DNA of 32,942 bases from Terriglobia bacterium (GTDB taxonomy: Bacteria; Acidobacteriota; Terriglobia; Terriglobales; Acidobacteriaceae). The notes beneath the pieces were generated by a model. It was given only the letters and a program-made list of their open reading frames with translations. It had not been told where the DNA came from and made no database searches. Location of the stretch: NCBI GenBank assembly GCA_020072585.1, contig JAIQGL010000045.1, forward strand, positions 1-32,942, given 5' to 3'. Shown piece by piece: positions 7,620 to 15,823 of the stretch (its first letter is position 1; each line of letters opens with the position of its first letter). The position numbers and the translations under genes were made by a program.

Positions 7620-8017
7620 GCTTTCCCCTTGTTTCCGGAATCCGGCCACACATCCTGCACCAGTTGCGCCGTCAAAGCTTCGCCAATGAAGATAAAAAGC
7701 AGCCCGAGTAACCGAGCAATAAGAATGGTTCCTCCATCGTCTTTGTCAATTTGCAGCTCCAGTTCGCGTAGCCCCTGTATGGATCCGTCCGCAGTAACCT
7801 GCACTGTTCTAAGGCTTGGAGCTTCCGCTCTGGCCAGCGTGAGTGCACGCGCAGCAAGTGACTCGAAACCGGCAACTCCCGCGAGCACACATAGATGCCG
7901 GCGCAACTTCTCATAGACGTGAAACGCCGCGGACTCTCCTGCTACGGAAGTCTTGCCAGCACCGGCTTCATAAGCAAGGAGGCGTCGAGCCAAATCTAGC
8001 GACTCTGGGGTCAGCAT
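7616..8017 (-). CDS. Unknown 133-aa protein, first gene of the KaiC-like operon
   Basis: The frame can start at TTG (8035) or ATG (8017); the ATG has a weak GGAAAC ahead and gives MLTPESLDLARRLLAYEAG. The protein is mostly alpha-helical, with a predicted amphipathic core (ESAAFHVYEKLRRHLCVLAG, ARALTLARAEAP) and a strongly hydrophobic stretch, TILIARLLGLLFIFIGEALT. The last is followed by QLVQDVWPD and is amphipathic enough to be buried rather than membrane-spanning. Its stop overlaps the KaiC-like start by four bases, so the partners are produced together. I do not recognise the family; a small adaptor or sensor subunit for the ATPase or kinase is an inference from gene order. Confidence 0.75.
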   Translation of the reverse strand: MLTPESLDLARRLLAYEAGAGKTSVAGESAAFHVYEKLRRHLCVLAGVAGFESLAARALTLARAEAPSLRTVQVTADGSIQGLRELELQIDKDDGGTILIARLLGLLFIFIGEALTAQLVQDVWPDSGNKGKA

Positions 8018-8104
8018 CGTTTCCGTTTCTGCCAAAATTACGATAGCTGCCTCGGCCGTGAGGCACTACCGAGATGGTAGCCCATTTAGGGGCCAGTTTC
8101 CTGC

Positions 8105-8974
8105 TCACCTTACCGTCAGCACCGGGCATTGTGCTCCGGCGATGATGCGATAAGCTGTCCGCTCGCGCAGGACTCCGGGGCGGAAAGCATTGCGGATGCC
8201 CATGGCGATCAGGCCCGCCTTCTTTTCCCGCGCCACGCGCAGCACCGTCTCAGCCGTGTCGCCGAATTCTACGAGAAACTCCGGCTGGAAGGCGGCCAGC
8301 TCGGAAAACTCCTTGCTCATGGCCCGGCGAATGGATTCGCTGAGCGATTTTTCGTCGGACGTGGTGGCTTCATCTTCCGGGAGCACATGCAGCACGGTGA
8401 TAGGAGCACCAAACTCCCGCGCCAGCATCGCGATATACGGCCCCGCTTTCTTGCTTAGTTCGGAGAGATTGGTGGGAAACAGGATGCGCTGGAACGGGGC
8501 CTCTGCATTATACACAGCTTCGTGGCCCACGGTGAGAATAGGACAGGTGACCACGCGGCATATCTCTTCCGTCACGGAGCCAAGCAGCATCTTGCGCAAT
8601 CCGGTGCGGCCGCGGGTGCCGGCCACCACCAGATCGATGTTCGCTGCGCTGACAACCTTCAGCAGCTCGTCTTTGACATCGCCTTCGGCCAGGACCAGCG
8701 CCGTATCCAGTCCTTTGATCTCGGGCAATCCGCGGAGCGCGACCAGGCGCTGGACAGCGTCTTTGCCCGCCGCTTCATAAAGATGAAGATCGGCCAGCCC
8801 GGTGGCCAGCGGGGCAGACGCCTCAATGTGACACAAATGGAGATTCGCCCCGAACGCTCGTGCGATCCTGCCGGCATACGGCAGGGCCGCCAGCGATCCG
8901 GCGGAAAAATCAGTGGCAAACAACACGTTCTTCAGCTTGGGGAGGGTTGGTGTGATCAGAAGCGGTGCGGCCAT
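8105..8974 (-). CDS. Tandem universal stress protein (UspA domains)
   Basis: A 289-aa protein made of two Usp domains. Domain 1 (about 13-150) opens NVLFATDFSAGSLAALPYA and ends with the ATP-binding signature GTRGRTGLRKMLLGSVTEEI. Domain 2 (about 160-289) opens RILFPTNLSELSKKAG, but its signature GIRNAFRPGVLRERTAYRII lacks the G-x2-G-x9-G(S/T) pattern, so it probably does not bind ATP in the usual way. The start has AAGGTGA six bases before the ATG. It is on the same strand as the KaiC-like operon, 87 bp ahead of its first ATG, and could be read with it. A CRP/FNR-type palindrome lies 45 bp upstream. Confidence 0.93.
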   Translation of the reverse strand: MAAPLLITPTLPKLKNVLFATDFSAGSLAALPYAGRIARAFGANLHLCHIEASAPLATGLADLHLYEAAGKDAVQRLVALRGLPEIKGLDTALVLAEGDVKDELLKVVSAANIDLVVAGTRGRTGLRKMLLGSVTEEICRVVTCPILTVGHEAVYNAEAPFQRILFPTNLSELSKKAGPYIAMLAREFGAPITVLHVLPEDEATTSDEKSLSESIRRAMSKEFSELAAFQPEFLVEFGDTAETVLRVAREKKAGLIAMGIRNAFRPGVLRERTAYRIIAGAQCPVLTVR

Positions 8975-9018
8975 AAATCACCTTCTGTAGAACGTTAGTT
9001 CCCGCAGGTGACGAAAGC

Positions 9019-9034
9019 AGTGATGCAAATCACA
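9019..9034. promoter_or_regulatory. CRP/FNR-family binding palindrome upstream of uspA
   Basis: AGTGATGCAAATCACA is a near-perfect inverted repeat with arms GTGAT and ATCAC around GCAA. It fits the CRP form (TGTGA-N6-TCACA, one mismatch) and resembles the FNR form (TTGAT-N4-ATCAA, one mismatch per arm). It is centred 52 bp before the uspA start codon, a usual activator distance. Oxygen or redox control of usp genes by this regulator family is known elsewhere. No regulator gene of this type is in the window. Confidence 0.55.
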
Positions 9035-9260
9035 CTAGGCTGATAAGCCTTAAGGCGCGGGATGCATGGCGAAAAAAATGCGTTGCGCAACAGGGCCAGC
9101 AGGCGCCCGGGCAAATATCGCACTCGGCAACTTCCTGTCCGATTCCGGGTTTCATTCTTCGGCGCCAATCTCATGACTTTGACCCGCCACTGGTGGCATT
9201 TTCACCATCAGCACGGTCCCTTGAAGTTCATCACGCAGTCCGAGAGGAGAGCAATCACAA

Positions 9261-9650
9261 ATGAGGAAAGTTCTGGTTTCATTCTTTGCTGCAACGCTGT
9301 TGTTTTGTCTCGCTCCGGCGGCCCATGCAGCCAGCTGGGTCTTCCTGGGCCAGGCCCACGTGGACGGCCAGCATGACCATGACAATATTGAAGTCGGAAA
9401 AGCTGCCGGACGCTTCCGCTTTCTACAGGTCCGCGTCCGCAACGCGCCCATTGAGTTTGACCACATCGTCGTCCACTACGGCAATGGCGAATCAGAGACG
9501 CTCCAGGTGCGCGACGTTATCCGCGCGGGCCGACACAGCCGGCCCATTCCATTGCAGGGCGATCGTTTCGTCCAGAGCTTTGAGCTGTGGTATGGCAAGG
9601 CCAAACCCTACTCAGCCCGGCCGGAAGTGAATCTCTTCGGCCAAAAGTAG
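9261..9650 (+). CDS. Small secreted protein (DUF2541-like)
   Basis: A 129-aa protein with a clean signal peptide, MRKVLVSFFAATLLFCLAPA, and an AHA-AS cleavage site. The mature part, about 105 residues, has SWVFLGQAHVDG, HDNIEVGKAAGRFRFLQVRV, the IEFDHIVVHYGNGE strand pair and a C-terminal ELWYGKAK. This order recalls the DUF2541 group of small exported beta-rich proteins, which I cite from memory and with moderate confidence. A GGAGAG ribosome site lies a little way before the ATG. It is a single gene divergent from uspA and convergent with the NtrC-type regulator gene. Confidence 0.75.
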   Translation: MRKVLVSFFAATLLFCLAPAAHAASWVFLGQAHVDGQHDHDNIEVGKAAGRFRFLQVRVRNAPIEFDHIVVHYGNGESETLQVRDVIRAGRHSRPIPLQGDRFVQSFELWYGKAKPYSARPEVNLFGQK

Positions 9651-9784
9651 GTGCGATAAGCCGGAACGGCCATCCGCTTTTTAGCACTACAAAGTGGGTG
9701 GCCGATTCTTATAACGTATGCAAGGTCATCGAAAAATGAATTTGTAAATTTTTGGCAATTACGGCGATTTTTGACAATCTTTAT

Positions 9785-9815
9785 GAGGTCGCGCGGCGCA
9801 AAATCGCCGCGCCTC
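9785..9815. terminator. Strong GC hairpin between convergent genes
   Basis: GCGCGGCG (9791-9798), loop CAAAAT, and CGCCGCGC (9805-9812) form an uninterrupted eight-base-pair stem that can extend outward by GAG/CTC. There is no U-run on either side, so it is either a weak intrinsic terminator or a transcript-stabilising hairpin for the genes at 9261 and 9894. Confidence 0.45.
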
Positions 9816-9819
9816 AACC

Positions 9820-9864
9820 TGTCATCCTGAAAGAGCGGCCGGTCTTGCCGCGAATGAAGGATCT
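9820..9864. repeat. Dispersed-type intergenic repeat, TGTCATCCTGA...AAGGATCT
   Basis: The element begins TGTCATCCTGA and ends GAAGGATCT, with inverted CGGC/GCCG in the centre, so it folds into a stem-loop with ATCCT/AGGAT at its base. I recognise this pattern as a common dispersed intergenic sequence in acidobacterial and some other genomes. Only one copy is in this window, so the repeat status is from recall. Confidence 0.45.
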
Positions 9865-9893
9865 AGATCGGCAAAGCCCACTTTTATGGCCGC

Positions 9894-11264
9894 TTATTCC
9901 CCTTCGTCCGCAACACCCAGCTTTCCCAGCCGGTATCGCAGAGCGTTCCGTGACAGGCCCAGCAATCGAGCGGCTTGGCTCTTGTTGCCGTTGGCGCGGC
10001 GCAGTGCTTCGCGGACCATGTTGTCCTCCCATTGCTCCAGAGTCATTCCCGCAGGAAGAAAATGATCAGCCGCCGATGTCGTTGCATTGCTCCTGCCGTG
10101 CCCAGCATCCAGGTGTATGTCCTTGGCGTCAATGACCGGCCCAGCCGCCAACGCCACCGCTCGCTCCACGCTGTTCTCCAGTTGGCGCACGTTCCCAGGC
10201 CAGTGGTATTCCATCAGCACTGCAAGCGCGGCGGGCGTGATACCGGTAATCTCTTTCTCGTTTTCCGCAACAAACCGTTTCAGAAAATGATTGACCAGGT
10301 CGGGAATGTCCTCCTTGTGTTCGCGTAGTGGCGGAATATCGATAGGCACAACGTTCAGCCGGTAATAGAGGTCTTCGCGAAACGTCCCTTCTTCCAGGGC
10401 GGCGCGCAGGTCGCGGTTGGTTGCCGCGATCATGCGAATGTCCACCTTCAGGGTCTTTGTACCTCCCAGGCGCTCGAACTCGCGCTCTTGCAGCACGCGC
10501 AACAGCTTCACCTGAATGGCCGCGGGCACGTCGCCGATTTCATCCAGAAAGAGCGTGCCTTTGTCCGCCAGTTCGAATTTACCCGGCTTGCTGGCCAATG
10601 CTCCTGTAAAGGCGCCACGCTCAAAGCCAAAGAGCTCGCTTTCAAACAGCGTGTCCGGAATGGCCGTGCTGTTGATCTTGATAAAGGGCCCGGAGGCGCG
10701 GCGCGAATTCTGGTGGATGGCCCGCGCGATCAGGTCTTTGCCGACGCCGCTCTCGCCGCCAATCAGGACAGTGGAATTCGTGGGGGCCACGCGCTCCACC
10801 AGCGCCAGCACCTCCTGCATCTTCTTGCTTCGGCCCACGATGTTCTGGAAGTGGTAGCGCTTGCCCAGCGCTTCCTTCAGGCTGCGGTTCTCGTCGCGCA
10901 CCCGCTGTACGTCAAGCTCCTTGTTGATGACCAGCTTCATCTCGGCCATGGTGAAGGGCTTCAGCACGTAGTCGCTGGCGCCGGCTTTCATGGCGTCCAC
11001 CGCGGTTTCCACCGAGCCGTAGGCGGTCATCACAATGAACGGCAGCGTATGGTTAAGACGCCTCCCTTCCTGTAGAAACTCCAGGCCGTTCATGCCCGGA
11101 AGTTTAAGGTCAGTCACCACCAGGTCGGCGGCTTCCTTGCGCAAGAATGCCAGTCCTTTTTCGGCGTCTTCAGCGGTGTTAACGGTGTGCCCGTCTTCGC
11201 CCAGGCTGATCTCCAGCAATCGGCGCATGCGCGGTTCGTCTTCGACGATCAGGATGTTTGCCAT
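9894..11264 (-). CDS. NtrC-family sigma54-dependent response regulator
   Basis: A 456-aa protein with the full three-domain layout. The receiver (1-120) carries acidic EDE at 8-10, phospho-Asp52 ([12 protein letters not shown]), T80 and K102. The central AAA+ domain (about 140-370) has Walker [10 protein letters not shown] (169-177), GAFTGA (217-222) for contacting sigma54 and Walker B FLDEIGD (Asp241-Glu242). The C-terminus (about 412-450) is a Fis-type [23 protein letters not shown]. It therefore activates sigma54 promoters upon phosphorylation. It follows its probable sensor kinase on the same strand after a 177-bp gap. I found no convincing GG-N10-GC promoter near it by eye. Confidence 0.95.
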   Translation of the reverse strand: MANILIVEDEPRMRRLLEISLGEDGHTVNTAEDAEKGLAFLRKEAADLVVTDLKLPGMNGLEFLQEGRRLNHTLPFIVMTAYGSVETAVDAMKAGASDYVLKPFTMAEMKLVINKELDVQRVRDENRSLKEALGKRYHFQNIVGRSKKMQEVLALVERVAPTNSTVLIGGESGVGKDLIARAIHQNSRRASGPFIKINSTAIPDTLFESELFGFERGAFTGALASKPGKFELADKGTLFLDEIGDVPAAIQVKLLRVLQEREFERLGGTKTLKVDIRMIAATNRDLRAALEEGTFREDLYYRLNVVPIDIPPLREHKEDIPDLVNHFLKRFVAENEKEITGITPAALAVLMEYHWPGNVRQLENSVERAVALAAGPVIDAKDIHLDAGHGRSNATTSAADHFLPAGMTLEQWEDNMVREALRRANGNKSQAARLLGLSRNALRYRLGKLGVADEGE

Positions 11265-11410
11265 TTTTCTGCAATCCCGAACGCGCGGCTTTTGCGCGTT
11301 GAGGGATCTCTACCCTCTATACAATCTGCTCAGGTCCAGTTGAAACATTACTCAGCATAAAGTCTTACAGGCCGTAGGGTTTCCCCCTACGCTCGGGACT
11401 TCAGAAGCAG

Positions 11411-11437
11411 CTCTCTCCGCGCCTCCGCGGTGAACTC
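11411..11437. repeat. Intergenic hairpin-forming sequence, possible dispersed repeat
   Basis: CTCCGCGCCTCCGCGGTGAA contains a CCGCG/CGCGG hairpin (11417-11430) and resembles a widespread noncoding CGCCTCTGCGGTGAA repeat. It sits just after the kinase stop codon, in the 177-bp gap ahead of the NtrC-type gene, where it could dampen read-through. The repeat assignment is from recall. Confidence 0.3.
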
Positions 11438-11441
11438 TTGT

Positions 11442-12734
11442 CTACGTCTGTGTCGCCTCTCCCGCCGGAAATGTCACGCGAAAACACGCTCCGTGCCCCG
11501 CTTCACTCACCAGCTTTACCGATCCGCCATGTGCATCAACGATTTTTGAAACGATTGCCAGTCCCAGCCCGACGCCTGATTTCTTGGTGGTGACAAACGG
11601 GTTGAAGATCTGCTCTTTCAGCTCCGGAGGAACTCCCGGACCGCTATCTTCTATCTCCACCACCACGCCTGCCTCCCCGTCTTTTTCATCTGTCGCATGA
11701 ATTCTCACCCACAGGTTGCCTCCCTGCTCGCCCATGGCTTCACAGGCATTCATCAGCAGGTTGGTAAAGACCTGGTCGCACAGGTCCTGGTCGAGCATTA
11801 CCTTCGGCAGCTCCGGAGCAAAGTCGCGCAGGACGGTCACCCGCGCGCACGCTCCCTGTTCGGCGACGGTCTTCAAACAGCGCTCGACCACACGCGTCAG
11901 GTCGGAAGCCCCGAGGTCGAGCTGCGTAGGCCGCGCAAAATCCAGAAAACGGCTCACCAGCGCGCTCACGCGATTGACCTCAGTGTAAATGTAGCCGGCA
12001 AGCTCTTTCGCCATCGGGTCTGCATTACCGAGTTTCTGGCTGAGGATTTCCGCCGACCCTTTGATCACTCCCAGGGGGTTGCGGATCTCATGCGCCAATC
12101 CGGCGGAAAGCTGTCCCAGGGCCGCCAGTCGCTCCGCGCGCCGTGCTTCGTCCTGCGCCAGCTTCAGGCTTCGATTGGCCTCGCTCAGCGTTTCCGAGAT
12201 CGCCTGGTACTGCCGCACCTGCACGCGGTATTGCATCACGAAACGGTTGATGGTCATGGCGACAAAGAAGAAGAACAGCACCCGCATCGCCAATTGAGAA
12301 ATACTATCGGCGGTAATGGTGAAGTTCTGCTGCGCCTGATACAGGTACGAGGTATAGGCCGCGGAAGCCCCCGCCGTCCACAGCAGCGTGCCCAGCGGCC
12401 CAAAATACATGGCTGCGGTCATCACCGGGAGATAGTAGATCGGGTAGTAGTCGCTGTTGATGGCCGCGACATTACCGGTGTGATTGATGAGCACGGTTGC
12501 CAGCGTAATTTTGATCATCACCGCCAGCCCCGGTCCGGGTTTGCCCGCGAGCTGGACAAAACGGTTCTCCAGCAGCTGAAAAATACCGATGATGAGCAGG
12601 AATTCCTGCTTGTGCAGTTCGCCTATGGGCGGAATAAGCGCAAGTCCGCCAAGAAAGATGAGCCAAAGAACGTCGAGCCAGCGCGGAGTAGCGCGTTCTT
12701 TCATAAAGGGAAGTTGAAAAGACGAATGTAACAC
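11442..12734 (-). CDS. Membrane-bound histidine kinase, partner of the NtrC-type regulator
   Basis: A 430-aa protein from a GTG; an ATG at 12704 is the other possible start and neither has a clear ribosome site. The N-terminal 170 residues have about five to six membrane segments (WLDVLWLIFLGGLALIPP, VMIKITLATVLI, YLPVMTAAMYFGPLGTLLWT, AMRVLFFFFVAMTI), with little outside them. This points to sensing within the membrane. A coiled segment leads to HisKA AHEIRNPLGVIKG (His215). ATPase motifs are QVFTNLLMNACEA, EDSGPGVP and FVTTKKSGVGLGL. The layout resembles PilS/ZraS-type kinases that pair with NtrC-type regulators. The stimulus is unknown. Confidence 0.9.
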   Translation of the reverse strand: MLHSSFQLPFMKERATPRWLDVLWLIFLGGLALIPPIGELHKQEFLLIIGIFQLLENRFVQLAGKPGPGLAVMIKITLATVLINHTGNVAAINSDYYPIYYLPVMTAAMYFGPLGTLLWTAGASAAYTSYLYQAQQNFTITADSISQLAMRVLFFFFVAMTINRFVMQYRVQVRQYQAISETLSEANRSLKLAQDEARRAERLAALGQLSAGLAHEIRNPLGVIKGSAEILSQKLGNADPMAKELAGYIYTEVNRVSALVSRFLDFARPTQLDLGASDLTRVVERCLKTVAEQGACARVTVLRDFAPELPKVMLDQDLCDQVFTNLLMNACEAMGEQGGNLWVRIHATDEKDGEAGVVVEIEDSGPGVPPELKEQIFNPFVTTKKSGVGLGLAIVSKIVDAHGGSVKLVSEAGHGACFRVTFPAGEATQT

Positions 12735-12761
12735 AGTGGGCAGCCGGCAGTTGGATGCGGG

Positions 12762-14696
12762 CTACTGCTTGTTGTTTCTATCGTTTCTGTCGTTTCTATC
12801 AAGGATGCTTCTTATTTTCGCGCCGAAGGCCTGGAAGGTGAAGGGTTTTTGCAGGAAACAGGAAGAGTCCAGCGGAATACCGTGGCGCATCACCGCGTCA
12901 TCACCGTAGCCGGAAATCATGAGCACGCGCGTCTCCGGACGCGTCCTTCGCATGTGCTCCACCAGCCCGCGGCCGTTCAATTTGGGCATGACAATATCAG
13001 AGATCAGCAGGGAGATCGCTCCATCATACTTGTCGGAAATCTCAACCGCTTCCTTGCCATCTCCGGCAATCAGCACGCGATACCCGCAACTTTCCAGATA
13101 CTCGCTGGATGCGCTGCGCAGATCTTCCTCGTTGTCCACCAGCAGCACGGTTTCATTTCCTGGCACTGGCAGGGCCATCCTGGGCTGGGAGGGAGCTGAA
13201 CCCGCATCGGCACTGCACACAACGGGCAGGAAAACATTGAACGTCGATCCCTGTTGCGGCGCCGACTGCACCGTAACGTAACCGCCGCTCTGCTTAATAA
13301 TCCCATACGCGGTGGAAAGTCCCAGCCCGTGCCCCATCTTTTTGGTCGTATAGAATGGCTCAAAAATCTGCGCGCGCACCTCTTCGGTCATGCCCATGCC
13401 TGTATCGGTCACGGCAAGACGGACGTAGTCGCCAGGCGGCAGATCAGGCTGGTCTTTCGAACTCTTGAATTCGTCGATGGTGATCGTAAGAGTGCCGCCC
13501 TCGGGCATGGCTTCGCGGGCATTGGCCGTCAGGTTCATAATTACCTGCTCCAACTGGCTTTGGTCCGCGCGTACAAGGCCCAGGTTCTTGCCTGCATGAA
13601 CACTCACCTGGACTTCCGCGCTCATGGCACAGTCCACCATGCTGCTCACGCCTTCCATGATCGTGGAAAGGTCCAGCAGCTTGAGTGACATTACCTGCTT
13701 GCGCCCGAAGGCCAGCAGTTGCCGCGTCAGGGACGCCGCTTTTTCTGTTGCGGTAACAATCCTCTCCGCCCGGTTGCGCTCCGATTGGTCCGCGGCATTC
13801 AACTGTAGCAGTTCGGCGTGACCGCTGATAATGCCCAGAATATTGTTGAAGTCGTGTGCCACACCACCCGCCAGCCGCCCCACGGCCTCCATTTTCTGCG
13901 ACTGCCGCAGTTGTTCTTCCAAATCTTGCTGCTCGGTGATGTCACGCAACATGGCCAGGTGCTGGCCCGGCAGAATATTCGCTCTAAAACAATAATCCAC
14001 CATGCGGCGGGCGCCATTTTTCAGGTGGATCCAGAACTGGCCTCTTCCACTTTGTGTCTGGCTCAGCTCTACCCATACTTCCTCAAAGCCCGTGTCACAA
14101 AAATCGCATAGCCGGCAACCGACCAACTCCTCGCGAGGTACACCCACAAGAGTTGCGGCGGCCGCGTTGGCTTCCATGCACAACCCGGTGCCTTCAAAAA
14201 TGACAATTCCATCCAGTGAATTCTCAAAGATAGCGCGGACCGTGGCTTGACTATGTCGCAACGCTTCTTCTGACCGCTTACGCTCCATGGCATAACGAAT
14301 GGAACGGAGAAGCAGCCTGCCGTCAAACGAGCCTTTCACCAGGTAATCCTGCGCGCCCTCGCGCACTGTCCGGATGGCAAGCTCTTCATCATCGGAGCCG
14401 CTCAGGACCAGGATCGCGGCCCTGGACGCCGCATGCCGCACACGATGAAAGGTTTCATAGCCTGCGCTGTCTTCAAGATTCAGGTCAAGCAGGACTACAT
14501 CAGATTCATCAATCTCCAGATTCGCCAGGGCCTCGTCCAGACGAGTGACATGGTGGCATTGCAGAGTAGCGGCTGAGGGCGCCCGGAGCAGTCCGGTGAT
14601 CAGTCTTGCGTCTATAACATTGTCCTCAACCAGAAGCACCCTTAGAAGCGCCGTCTGTCGGCCATCCACAACCAGAGTTGACATCTTCCCATTCAC
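12762..14696 (-). CDS. Hybrid histidine kinase, REC-PAS-HisKA-ATPase-REC
   Basis: A soluble 644-aa protein without membrane segments. The N-terminal receiver (18-135) has phospho-Asp71 in VVLLDLNLED. The PAS domain (150-255) begins RAIFENSLDGIVIFEGTG. HisKA has VAHDFNNILGIISGHAELL with His281, the DFNN variant seen in many hybrid kinases. ATPase motifs are QVIMNLTANAREAMPEGG, TDTGMGM and FEPFYTTKKMGHGLGL. A second receiver (515-632) shows LLISDIVMPKLNG. The start is GTG at 14696; an ATG at 14684 is an alternative. The last residues are an Asp-Arg-Asn repeat from a 9-bp DNA repeat. It lies 58 bp after the HPt gene, which probably accepts phosphate from the C-terminal receiver. Confidence 0.92.
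   Translation of the reverse strand: MNGKMSTLVVDGRQTALLRVLLVEDNVIDARLITGLLRAPSAATLQCHHVTRLDEALANLEIDESDVVLLDLNLEDSAGYETFHRVRHAASRAAILVLSGSDDEELAIRTVREGAQDYLVKGSFDGRLLLRSIRYAMERKRSEEALRHSQATVRAIFENSLDGIVIFEGTGLCMEANAAAATLVGVPREELVGCRLCDFCDTGFEEVWVELSQTQSGRGQFWIHLKNGARRMVDYCFRANILPGQHLAMLRDITEQQDLEEQLRQSQKMEAVGRLAGGVAHDFNNILGIISGHAELLQLNAADQSERNRAERIVTATEKAASLTRQLLAFGRKQVMSLKLLDLSTIMEGVSSMVDCAMSAEVQVSVHAGKNLGLVRADQSQLEQVIMNLTANAREAMPEGGTLTITIDEFKSSKDQPDLPPGDYVRLAVTDTGMGMTEEVRAQIFEPFYTTKKMGHGLGLSTAYGIIKQSGGYVTVQSAPQQGSTFNVFLPVVCSADAGSAPSQPRMALPVPGNETVLLVDNEEDLRSASSEYLESCGYRVLIAGDGKEAVEISDKYDGAISLLISDIVMPKLNGRGLVEHMRRTRPETRVLMISGYGDDAVMRHGIPLDSSCFLQKPFTFQAFGAKIRSILDRNDRNDRNNKQ
12774..12800. repeat. 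Three 9-bp tandem repeats at the 3' end of the hybrid kinase gene
   Basis: GTTTCTATC, GTTTCTGTC, GTTTCTATC follow each other without gaps and encode the DRNDRNDRN tail of the kinase. The unit is a multiple of three, so copy-number changes would alter only tail length and not the frame. Confidence 0.8.
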
Positions 14697-14754
14697 TCCA
14701 CAATCATGTTTTCATTCACCGATGTTTCGTTCCGCTTTGGCCTGCCTCCGCGTT

Positions 14755-15195
14755 TTATATGGCCGGGTCGCTACAAACCATTGAGTTCAGGGCTGCCTGC
14801 AGCAAAATGATCTCCTGCCGGAGCGTATGCAGAAGAGGCTCGGCTCCTGTGACTGACCCGCGTCTTCCCATCTCTTCCAGCTCAAAAGCAACAGCAGCGG
14901 CGGCCTGCGCGGAAAACTGCAGCGCTGATCCTTTAATCTTATGAGCGGATTTTTCCAGGTCAGACCCCGATCCACGGCGAACAGCGTCTTCGATTCGCGC
15001 TAGCATCTTTGGGCCTTCTTCGGCAAACACCTCAATCAATTCGCGCAGCAGGTGCATATCGCCGTCCACGCGGTCCCATAACGATTCAGAATCAAACCGG
15101 TCGCTATTCAAATGATTGAACCTTGCCCTCTGGCTTTGCACCGGGCAATTATCTCCCGATTCGTGCCTGAAAATATCCTGTTTTTCGGTGTCCAA
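14755..15195 (-). CDS. Histidine phosphotransfer (HPt) protein
   Basis: A 146-aa protein starting at TTG, chosen because GGGAGG lies five bases ahead. Residues about 35-135 form a four-helix HPt domain: LWDRVDGDMHLLRELIEVF, then SAHKIKGSALQF with phospho-acceptor His85, then AVAFELEEMGRRG. The first 30 residues are polar and probably flexible. As the first gene of the HPt-hybrid-kinase-regulator set, it is the natural carrier between the hybrid kinase and a final receiver, perhaps the NtrC-type regulator at 9894. That link is inference. Confidence 0.88.
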   Translation of the reverse strand: MDTEKQDIFRHESGDNCPVQSQRARFNHLNSDRFDSESLWDRVDGDMHLLRELIEVFAEEGPKMLARIEDAVRRGSGSDLEKSAHKIKGSALQFSAQAAAAVAFELEEMGRRGSVTGAEPLLHTLRQEIILLQAALNSMVCSDPAI

Positions 15196-15375
15196 ACGAT
15201 CCTCCCACTGTGCCGGAGGTCACCTTAGTACCCGCCATTTAAGATAAATTCGGCAAGAATCTCTCTGACCACTAGAGGTTTTCTGTCCTGCTTTTGTAAA
15301 GCTGCCAAAGTGGCCAATCACCTGAACCGATTGTGCCATGATGGCATAACTTGCTGAAAATAAAATGGTTGCAAT

Positions 15376-15401
15376 AGATAAAGAGATAAATTAGAGATAA
15401 A
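15376..15401. repeat. Three AGATAAA direct repeats
   Basis: Exact heptamers start at 15376, 15384 and 15395, about 190 bp upstream of the HPt start and 470 bp upstream of the amidase start. They may be regulator sites; spacing of 8 and 11 bp is irregular. Confidence 0.5.
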
Positions 15402-15823
15402 GAAAATGCCTTGCGCAGGAGCTTAAAAAATCTGGGCAGTCGCCAGTATTTCCATTTTTATTCAGACGGATAGTTCAGACGGGACGCATTTGCTACAAAC
15501 ACCCAGGCCGTTTACTCAAGCCTCAACTGCCTGACGGCCATATCGCCTTCCGTTGTGATTGCCACAAACAGGAATCTCTCGCTGTACAAATTCCCGAATT
15601 TTGAAACAGTGCGGCTCGTAGCGCACCATGGAACCCTTGTCGCGTCGTGAAACCCTTGGTGGCGGCGATGGCAATCTCTTCACTGGTATGAGTAAGGAGC
15701 GTTTCCGGGCATTGCAAAATAGCCAGTGTCCTGGCCATAACTCATGAGGGATGACCGCCGATCCAGTGCTAGACTGTTCCTCTGAAATCTCTCATGCATT
15801 TTGAAAACGATGGTGCAACGTTT

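Noticed and set aside
11697-12731. 344-codon plus-strand frame opposite the membrane histidine kinase
   Set aside because: It is antisense to a clear kinase gene, His/Arg/Gln-rich and has no domain pattern. It is typical of shadow frames in GC-rich genes.
15336-15355. Possible sigma54 promoter TGGCATAACTTGCT
   Set aside because: The GG and GC elements are eight bases apart instead of ten, so it does not fit the -24/-12 spacing.
15523-15738. 71-codon minus-strand frame in the HPt/amidase gap
   Set aside because: The ribosome site is weak, no known motif is seen and the composition is odd. It may be chance, so I did not annotate it.
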